NCBI GenBank assembly: GCA_964398215.1
Contig: CAYNNP010000362.1
Span: 1 to 5,003 of the forward strand
Source of the DNA: CAYNNP01 sp964398215
Lineage (GTDB): Bacteria > Planctomycetota > Planctomycetia > Pirellulales > Pirellulaceae
Reading direction: 5' to 3'
DNA: 5,003 nucleotides
This document shows positions 1 through 5,003 of this stretch, in pieces. The notes below the pieces were generated by a model. It was given only the letters and a program-made list of their open reading frames with translations. It did no database searches and was not told where the DNA came from. The translations under genes and the position numbers were made by a program. Numbering within the stretch: the first letter of the stretch is position 1; every line of letters begins with the position of its first letter.

Positions 1-485
1 CCGTTGATCGGTGCGTTCAAGATTCCAGAAATCGAACTGATGTTGATGATCTTGCCTGGTCGCTGATCGGAAGGTCGATCGAGTGACGCACCCAACAAGG
101 GAAGGAAGGCGTTGATGACAAGACGCAGGCCAGTGACATTGACTTTCAGTTGGTGCTCGAACCGGTCGTCGTCGATCAGTTCAAGCGGCCCGGGCAGGGC
201 GATGCCGGCGTTATTCACTAATGCAGTGAGCAGGTTGCCGCCAAGCCGCTGCTGAACAATATTGGCCGCCGCGACCACGGCTTGCTTGTCGGAAACATCA
301 AACTTTAGCGGAACAAAGTTGCTGGGGTAATCAAGCTGCAGTCGTTCGTAGTCGGCTGTGCTGCGAACGCTTCCAAAAACCGTATAGCCTTGCTCGATGA
401 AGTAGCCAACGGTCTCGTGACCAATCCCGCTGGACACGCCAGTGATGACAATCGTCTTAGAGCCTTTCGCGATCGCACTATTCAT
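1..485 (-). CDS. Short-chain dehydrogenase/reductase (SDR), N-terminal part; 3' end beyond window
   Basis: Probable NAD(P)-dependent oxidoreductase of the classical SDR family, acting on an alcohol or carbonyl group of an unknown substrate in the cytoplasm. I translated the minus strand from the ATG at 485 and got 161 residues open to the window edge. Visible motifs are the cofactor-binding TGVSSGIG (residues 15-22), Asp63 in FDVSD, NNAG (91-94), Asn116 of the catalytic tetrad in KVNVTG, and the active-site serine (probably Ser151) in INISSISG. The YxxxK pair should follow about three codons past the edge, near residue 164. Arg41 just after the second beta strand suggests, but does not prove, NADP preference. 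The ATG overlaps the stop of the preceding gene by 8 bases and has no clear Shine-Dalgarno, so translation is probably coupled. The family is secure; the substrate and subfamily are unknown. The pattern is somewhat like retinol or 17-beta-hydroxysteroid dehydrogenase-type SDRs. Confidence 0.93.
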   Translation of the reverse strand, partial: MNSAIAKGSKTIVITGVSSGIGHETVGYFIEQGYTVFGSVRSTADYERLQLDYPSNFVPLKFDVSDKQAVVAAANIVQQRLGGNLLTALVNNAGIALPGPLELIDDDRFEHQLKVNVTGLRLVINAFLPLLGASLDRPSDQRPGKIINISSISGILNAPIN

Positions 486-1230
486 TTTCGGCTCGCAAAA
501 GAGGCCGCAGCAGGCCGGCGTAATGATTGTCGGTGCTGGAAACGAATCGCTGAAAATCGGGACCGGAAAAGTACTCTTGTAGTTGCGTGTCGGATTCGGC
601 CATCAGCAAAACGGTATTGTCAGTCACGTATGGCATCGCCGTCTCGCCATCTTTGCCCTGCGTTGCAGCGGTCACGGCGCGTTGGCCGGTGAAACCAATT
701 TGGACATTGTGCGCGCTGGTCGAATCCCGCAGAGCGTTGACCGATGCGCTGGGTTCACTAGCAGAAAAGTGAACGACGGCATAGGACTTCAGGCCTTTTG
801 TGTTTGCTTGATCGTCTAGCCGCTGATGCATCACGAAAGAAAATCGTCGTACCGAGATCATTCGCAAGACACTGATCAGCAAAAAGAACCGGTCACTTGC
901 GAGGTTCAAAAAATTCTCAGCGGCCGGATAATTCACGATCAGTAAGAACTGACGCGCCAAGGCTTCGTCGCCACTGAGCGATTTCACGACGCGCGCTTTG
1001 AAGAGCGCTCGGCCACCTGCCTTGGTTAACCGACTGCCAGCCAGAAAATTGTAGAAGTGGTAGACCCACGCTGGCTTGGTGTCGAACCAATTGATGGCGA
1101 ATAACGGACCGGCCAACGATTCCTGTTTCCCGCGCAGGACCAGATTGGTGCCCGCAGTGATCTGACGTTCAACGTAATCGGCTTCGCCCAAATCCGTTTC
1201 GTCGCCAACTGTTTTATCTTGGTCGCTCAT
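478..1230 (-). CDS. Hypothetical protein, probable tandem dimeric alpha/beta-barrel (DUF1330-like) domains
   Basis: 250 residues, of no family I can name with certainty. There is no signal peptide or convincing membrane segment, so it is probably cytoplasmic, and it contains no cysteine. It appears to have two similar-sized halves. Residues about 41-140 run from a beta strand (LFAINWF) through an aromatic helix (WVYHFYNFL), a glycine turn (TKAGGRALF) and SLSGDE to a second strand (FLLIVNYP) and a helix beginning AAENFLNLASDRFF. This order matches DUF1330-like ferredoxin-fold proteins. Residues about 148-245 repeat the strand-helix-strand pattern (SYAVVHFSA, then NTVLLMAES, then a helix with YFSGPDFQRFV). 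The first 30 residues are acidic and probably disordered. The ATG overlaps the TGA of the molybdenum enzyme gene as ATGA, with a weak AGG six bases upstream. A role in binding or processing the same small molecule as its neighbours is inference. That the gene is real is well supported; the fold is moderate. Confidence 0.85.
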   Translation of the reverse strand: MSDQDKTVGDETDLGEADYVERQITAGTNLVLRGKQESLAGPLFAINWFDTKPAWVYHFYNFLAGSRLTKAGGRALFKARVVKSLSGDEALARQFLLIVNYPAAENFLNLASDRFFLLISVLRMISVRRFSFVMHQRLDDQANTKGLKSYAVVHFSASEPSASVNALRDSTSAHNVQIGFTGQRAVTAATQGKDGETAMPYVTDNTVLLMAESDTQLQEYFSGPDFQRFVSSTDNHYAGLLRPLLRAENE

Positions 1231-3434
1231 TGCTGGCCTGTTGCGGTATCCTTGGTCACACTGACACGCTGGCCTGAAAACGCTGCGTTTCCAGTTAGCG
1301 GATCAACAATCTGATCATCCATCAAGTCATTGATACTGACACCTGGAGCCTCGCTCGCGACCGACAGTTGAATGTTGTCGCGATTGTGTCCGTAGCCATG
1401 CGGAAGGCTAACGACTCCTGGCATCATTGCATCGGTCGTTTCCACAGGCACAGTGACGCTACCCACGCGGGATGACACCCGTGCAATAGAACCGCTTTCC
1501 AGCTTTAGCCGTGACGCATCATCGGGATGCATCATCAATGTGCAGCGGTCTGACCCTTTCATCAATCGGCGACTGTTGTGCATCCAAGAGTTGTTGCTGC
1601 GAAGATGCCGACGACCGATCAACGAAAACGTACTTTCACCGCCACCTGACTCGCTTGCTGATTTCCTTTCGGCAACGATCTCACGCATCCGCTGCACAAA
1701 GCACGGCGGAGCAGCGTCGATTTTCCGATCAGGCGTACGCAGCTTGCCTGGAAATTGCGGTTTCAGTTCGCCAAGATCAACACCATGCGGGGAGGCTTTC
1801 AATCGTTTCAGATTCAGTCCGCCTGTGAAGAATTTTCGCATCGCACCGTAAGGGCCAATGGAGAGTGCCAGATTCAGCATGCGGTCAGGCGTCAGCCAGT
1901 TCAGGACTGCGACCTTCAAACGTTGACGGATCCGCCCCGCGAAACTGGTTGCAGGCGGCGTCAGGCGTTTGGCAAGTTCTTTCATGATTTGCCAGTCGTA
2001 CATCGCTCCTTCAGCAGGCTTGAACACTTGCGGCGAGTACTTGACGGTATTGCGAATGGCAAGCGCGTTGAACGCTAGATCAAAGTGATCGGTTTCAAGG
2101 CCAGTTGCCGGTGGCAAAATCAGATCGGCGTGGCGCGTTGTTTCATTGATATAGATGTCGATGGCGACAAAGAAATCCAAGCCCGCAATCGCCTTGTCAA
2201 CTTGTTGCCCATTGGGCGTTGAAAGGACCGGGTTGCCAGCGTTGGTGATCAGTGCCCGAATCTGGCCCTCGCCGGGTGTCAGCATTTCTTCGGCCAGCAC
2301 GGCCACCGGAAACTCTCCTTCAAATTCGGGCAGCCCTCGGACCCGGGAATGCCAACGACCCGATTCACCAAACGTGCCCTTGCGGCCTACCAGCGAAACA
2401 GCGGGAGCGGATAACATTTGCCCACCTTGGCGATCCAAGTTGCCGGTCACCAAGTTGATTGTGTTGATCAGCCAATTGCAAACCCCGCCATGTTGCTGAG
2501 TCGATACGCCCATGCGACCGTAAACCACCGCCCGATCAGCTGCCGCAAATTCGCGGGCCAGTTCAGTAATCGTTTCGGCACTGATCCCGGTTTCGTCCGC
2601 CACGGATGCCGGTGTGAATGCGCGAACTGCTTGCTGTAAGTGATCGATATTTTTGACGAATCCGTCATAGGCATCTAGTTTTGTCAGCGATTCTGAAAAA
2701 ATGACATTCAGGATCGCTGCCAGAAGATACGCGTCGGTCCCAGGGCGGATGAACTGATGCCGATCGGCCAGCTTTGATGTCTCGGTCGCTCGCGGGTCGA
2801 TCAAAACTACTTTGCCGCCACGTTCTCGGATCGATGAAAGACGTTTCTTGATATCCGGCGCGGTCATCAGGCTGCCGTTGGACGCCGCCGGGTTGCCTCC
2901 CAAGATCAACATGAAATCAGTGTGATCGACATCTGGCACAGGTATCATCAAACCGTGGCCAAACATGTGGTTGGCCGCAAAGTGGTGTGGCAGCTGATCA
3001 ACTGAGGTCGCTGAAAATTGGTGCTTGGTGTTCAAAGCTTGTTTGACAAACCGCTGGAACAGCATCGCGCCGGAGTTGTGAACCGTTGGATTGCCAAGGT
3101 AGATGGCCACCGCGTCGTCACCGTATTGAGCACGAATGGCGCCGAAGCGTTTTCCCAGCAAATCGAACGCATCATCCCACGAGATCGGATCGAAGCCGCC
3201 GTTGCCATTGTTTCGCATCGGCTGTCGCAACCGATCTGGATCGGCATGAATGTCCTGTAGCGCGATCGCTTTGGGGCAAAGGTGCCCACGACTTAGCGGA
3301 TCGTCTGGGTCACCTTTGATCGAAAAAACCTGCTGGTCATCATGTTGGATCGTTAGACCACAAATGGCTTCACACAGATTGCAAGACCGATAGGTAGTGC
3401 GCCGCTGGCTGTCTGTGCTATGGCCGCTCGTCAC
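1227..3434 (-). CDS. Molybdopterin-dependent oxidoreductase with N-terminal [4Fe-4S] site (DMSO reductase superfamily)
   Basis: Catalytic subunit of a bis-MGD molybdenum (or tungsten) enzyme; its reaction is not identifiable. The GTG at 3434 gives 735 residues, a normal length for the family. Cys18, 21, 25 and 53 form a C-x2-C-x3-C-x27-C iron-sulfur motif (Molybdop_Fe4S4 domain). The large Molybdopterin domain follows, with ILGGNPAASNGSL (177-189), LIDPRATETS (211-220), IRPGTDAYLL (229-238), VTGNLDRQGG (329-338), ITNAGNPVLSTPN (396-408) and ADLILPPATGLE (436-447). The C-terminal dinucleotide-binding domain spans about 602-727 and includes RRHLRSNNSWMHN and LPHGYGH. The segment where relatives carry the metal-ligand Cys or Sec reads HQFSATSVDQ (138-147), without either. 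There is no Tat signal, so it is probably cytoplasmic. I chose the GTG because GGAG lies seven bases before it and it starts 4 bases after the upstream stop. An ATG at 3488 would add 18 atypical residues and overlap the upstream gene by 50 bases. Confidence 0.95.
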   Translation of the reverse strand: MTSGHSTDSQRRTTYRSCNLCEAICGLTIQHDDQQVFSIKGDPDDPLSRGHLCPKAIALQDIHADPDRLRQPMRNNGNGGFDPISWDDAFDLLGKRFGAIRAQYGDDAVAIYLGNPTVHNSGAMLFQRFVKQALNTKHQFSATSVDQLPHHFAANHMFGHGLMIPVPDVDHTDFMLILGGNPAASNGSLMTAPDIKKRLSSIRERGGKVVLIDPRATETSKLADRHQFIRPGTDAYLLAAILNVIFSESLTKLDAYDGFVKNIDHLQQAVRAFTPASVADETGISAETITELAREFAAADRAVVYGRMGVSTQQHGGVCNWLINTINLVTGNLDRQGGQMLSAPAVSLVGRKGTFGESGRWHSRVRGLPEFEGEFPVAVLAEEMLTPGEGQIRALITNAGNPVLSTPNGQQVDKAIAGLDFFVAIDIYINETTRHADLILPPATGLETDHFDLAFNALAIRNTVKYSPQVFKPAEGAMYDWQIMKELAKRLTPPATSFAGRIRQRLKVAVLNWLTPDRMLNLALSIGPYGAMRKFFTGGLNLKRLKASPHGVDLGELKPQFPGKLRTPDRKIDAAPPCFVQRMREIVAERKSASESGGGESTFSLIGRRHLRSNNSWMHNSRRLMKGSDRCTLMMHPDDASRLKLESGSIARVSSRVGSVTVPVETTDAMMPGVVSLPHGYGHNRDNIQLSVASEAPGVSINDLMDDQIVDPLTGNAAFSGQRVSVTKDTATGQQ

Positions 3435-3438
3435 ACGC

Positions 3439-3831
3439 TTACTCCGCGACGGCAGCAGACATCGAAACGCTCGCGTACAACAGCCCAATCAGTACGCTGA
3501 AGCCAAACGATACGTAACACATCGGCAGCCATCCGAACGCTTGTGGGCAGACGTTGCCGCGGATCAATTCAAATGCTGAACCCACCAGCGCCAAACCACC
3601 AGCGACTGCTAAACCGGCCCAGAATACTCCATTGGGAAGCCGATGGCCGGACAGCATGAACACCAGCGCGACCGCCATCACTAGGTAGCCAGAAAACGCG
3701 ATGTAGCAGGCCGGAACAGGGCCAAGAATCGGGCATGCTTCTCCAGACAAGTAATGCTGATACGAGAGCTTGCCGCCACTCCAGACGCCAAAGGCAACCA
3801 ACAGCAGCAAAAGAACTGTGCTCACATTCAT
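3439..3831 (-). CDS. Small four-helix membrane protein with duplicated CP-x(n)-P-x-CY loops
   Basis: 130 residues, of no named family that I recognise. Four hydrophobic segments lie at about 4-20, 43-61, 69-88 and 107-124. The loops after helices 1 and 3 carry matching motifs: CPILGPVPACY (33-43) and CPQAFGWLPMCY (95-106). Each is preceded by Gly-x-x and followed by an aliphatic/aromatic helix start (YIAFSG, YVSFGF). The protein therefore looks like an internal duplication of a two-helix hairpin with an offset of about 62 residues. Both cysteine pairs would lie on the same face of the membrane, outside if the N-terminus is inside. This layout recalls the thiol-redox membrane proteins DsbB and VKOR, but the C-x8-C and C-x9-C spacings are not their CxxC, so a quinone or disulfide redox role is only a guess. 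The ATG overlaps the TGA of the upstream gene as ATGA, with GGAG seven bases before it. The stop lies 4 bases before the molybdenum enzyme start. Confidence 0.88.
   Translation of the reverse strand: MNVSTVLLLLLVAFGVWSGGKLSYQHYLSGEACPILGPVPACYIAFSGYLVMAVALVFMLSGHRLPNGVFWAGLAVAGGLALVGSAFELIRGNVCPQAFGWLPMCYVSFGFSVLIGLLYASVSMSAAVAE
3442..3445 (-). promoter_or_regulatory. Ribosome binding site (GGAG) deciding the GTG start at 3434
   Basis: Read on the minus strand, GGAG at 3445-3442 is followed by seven bases (TAAGCGT) and then GTG at 3434-3432. The site overlaps the end of the upstream membrane protein gene, whose TAA is at 3441-3439. Its spacing is ideal for the GTG, which supports that start over the in-frame ATG at 3488. 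Confidence 0.7.
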
Positions 3832-5003
3832 TCGACGGCTCCGGCTTGGACAAGACTGCCGCCGCTGATTGTTTTCCGATCACAGCCAACCGTGATCGTG
3901 GCTCCCATTTGGTCGGGATTCAAGGTCATGCTTTCGCCGTCTAAGAATTTGACTGAAACAGAATCGACTTGCGAATCACCCGCGCCGATAGTGATGATCG
4001 GTGTCGAATCGGAACACAAACCCTCGCCTTTGACGAACGGCCAATTCACGACTCGTCCGTCCGCCAAAACGGCTTGCACCATCGCTCCAACGGAACTGAC
4101 CGTGTTGGGCAGGCTGACTTTGACAAAGTTGGTTGCAGGCGTCTTGCTGATAAAGGCCAATGATTTGCCTGCTAGGTTCACGTGAACCAAATCAGGCACA
4201 CCATCGAGATTGAAGTCCGCCGTCAGTGGAGCGATGCTGAAACGCTTGTTGACAACACCTGCTTCCTGGCCGACAGCTGCAAACTGCCCTTTTTCATTCT
4301 GAATAAGAAATCGGCACGGCAAGCGAAGAAAGCTGATCTTGTGCGGCGGTAGGTCAACAAAGTTTTCGGATACCACCAAGTCCGGGCGGCCGTCCAAATT
4401 GAAGTCTTCAAATACGGCGCCCCACGAAAATTCGTAGTCCGCAACTTTCACTTCCTCGGCCGTATCGGTGAACTTGAAATCACCGTCGTTGCGAAACATG
4501 ATCCACTTTGGATAGTACGTCTGGTCGTCTCGCAAATCGCCGCTGGCCATGAACGCGGGAGCCGTCGTTCCAGTATTGGAAAAGAAGTAATCCGGACGCC
4601 CATCGTTGTCGTAATCGGCAACCGCAATCCCCATCGGGTAACTGTAAACTTCCGAGTTGGGATTCGGCATGTTCTTAAATTTCATCCCGCCCTGGTTCTG
4701 CCAAGTACGCACTTGTCCCGTGTCGTGAGCGACGATCAAATCTTCCAAGCCATCACCATCGGCATCAGAGAACACAGCCTGGAACGTATTGTGTTTATAA
4801 AACAGTCCCGAGCTTTCCGTCTCGTTGGTAAACGTGTTGTCGCCGTTGTTGATCAGTAGAGCGCTTGTTCCGCCGTAGTCTTCTATGTTGAAGATATTGA
4901 GCCCTTCGATTAGCTCTTTGCGAATGTATCCACAGACGTACATATCAAAGTGACCATCGCGATTTATATCGCCAACGGCGACCGATAGCGGCGAAGTGTC
5001 TTT
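3828..5003 (-). CDS. FG-GAP/VCBS repeat protein with C-terminal ASPIC/UnbV domain; 5' end beyond window
   Basis: C-terminal 391 residues of a larger, probably exported, calcium-binding beta-propeller protein. The frame is open to the window edge, and the first 20 visible residues already contain a repeat, so the ATG at 4943 is internal and not the start. Five calcium-loop motifs of the form Dx(D/N)xDGxxD are visible (numbering from the window edge): DINRDGHFD (12-20), DADGDGLED (80-88), DYDNDGRPD (130-138), DFNLDGRPD (200-208) and DFNLDGVPD (263-271). They are 50-70 residues apart, as expected for propeller blades. Blade-type sequences LLINNGDNTFTN and MFRNDGDFKFTD lie between them. Residues about 293-370 fit the ASPIC/UnbV domain (SSVGAMVQAVLADGRVV, then ITIGAGDSQVDSVSVKFLDG). 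The family is common in Planctomycetes and is thought to act outside the cytoplasm in binding or adhesion; the substrate is unknown. The stop overlaps the next gene by 4 bases, so it seems to belong to the same operon. Confidence 0.93.
   Translation of the reverse strand, partial: KDTSPLSVAVGDINRDGHFDMYVCGYIRKELIEGLNIFNIEDYGGTSALLINNGDNTFTNETESSGLFYKHNTFQAVFSDADGDGLEDLIVAHDTGQVRTWQNQGGMKFKNMPNPNSEVYSYPMGIAVADYDNDGRPDYFFSNTGTTAPAFMASGDLRDDQTYYPKWIMFRNDGDFKFTDTAEEVKVADYEFSWGAVFEDFNLDGRPDLVVSENFVDLPPHKISFLRLPCRFLIQNEKGQFAAVGQEAGVVNKRFSIAPLTADFNLDGVPDLVHVNLAGKSLAFISKTPATNFVKVSLPNTVSSVGAMVQAVLADGRVVNWPFVKGEGLCSDSTPIITIGAGDSQVDSVSVKFLDGESMTLNPDQMGATITVGCDRKTISGGSLVQAGAVE
3839..3842 (-). promoter_or_regulatory. 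Ribosome binding site (GGAG) for the membrane protein gene
   Basis: On the minus strand, GGAG at 3842-3839 is followed by seven bases (CCGTCGA) and then the ATG at 3831-3829. It lies inside the last codons of the FG-GAP gene. A good site combined with the ATGA stop/start overlap points to coupled translation. Confidence 0.65.

Noticed and set aside
390..692. 100-codon plus-strand frame across the SDR/250-residue protein junction
   Set aside because: It is antisense to two supported genes, shows no protein features, and is highly basic in composition.
1453..1851. 132-codon open frame on the plus strand
   Set aside because: It is antisense to the molybdopterin dinucleotide-binding region of the oxidoreductase. 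It has no recognisable motif and a composition rich in Arg, Ser and Pro, as expected for a shadow frame.
3433..3488. Twin-arginine export signal on the molybdenum enzyme
   Set aside because: The QRRTTY near the N-terminus is followed directly by the iron-sulfur cysteines. There is no hydrophobic stretch, so it is not a Tat signal.
3703..3735. Identification of the 130-residue protein as VKOR or DsbB
   Set aside because: The topology is similar, but the cysteine spacing is C-x8-C and C-x9-C rather than CxxC, and no quinone-site motif is recognisable. A name would be unsupported.
3569..3889. 106-codon minus-strand frame overlapping the membrane protein gene
   Set aside because: It is out of frame with both the FG-GAP gene and the four-helix protein, which together account for this DNA and have good start and stop signals.
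3754..4185. 143-codon open frame on the plus strand
   Set aside because: It lies wholly opposite the FG-GAP gene and the start of the membrane protein gene. The translation has no domain pattern and looks like an antisense shadow of recognisable coding sequence.
4941..4943. ATG as the start of the FG-GAP protein
   Set aside because: The frame stays open to the window edge and the 20 residues upstream contain a calcium-loop motif (DINRDGHFD), so this methionine is internal.

Overview
The window is a single, almost gapless gene cluster read entirely on the minus strand, so transcription runs from position 5003 toward position 1. The base composition is moderate, about half GC. A secreted-type FG-GAP/ASPIC-UnbV protein next to small family-less genes resembles Planctomycetes of the Rhodopirellula/Pirellulales kind. 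That placement is an inference from gene style, not from a marker gene.

In order of transcription the genes are: (1) the C-terminal 391 residues of an FG-GAP/VCBS beta-propeller protein ending in an ASPIC/UnbV domain (3828-5003, start outside the window); (2) a 130-residue protein with four membrane segments and two matching cysteine-pair loops (3439-3831); (3) a molybdopterin- and [4Fe-4S]-dependent oxidoreductase of the DMSO reductase superfamily (1227-3434 with the GTG start preferred here); (4) a cysteine-free 250-residue protein that looks like two tandem ferredoxin-like (dimeric alpha/beta barrel, DUF1330-like) domains (478-1230); (5) the N-terminal 161 residues of a classical short-chain dehydrogenase/reductase (1-485, end outside the window).

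The junctions are a 4-base ATGA overlap, a 4-base gap, another 4-base ATGA overlap and an 8-base overlap. This is strong evidence for one polycistronic, translationally coupled unit. Its promoter and terminator are both outside the window, and there is no intergenic space for internal ones. No RNA gene, mobile element, CRISPR array or repeat array was seen, and no stretch over 300 bases lacks a gene.

Two of the products are redox enzymes (a molybdenum enzyme and an SDR), one is a small cysteine-bearing membrane protein, one resembles small-molecule-binding barrel proteins, and one is probably exported. Together they suggest an uncharacterised redox pathway acting on an unknown small molecule. 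The substrate cannot be read from the sequence.
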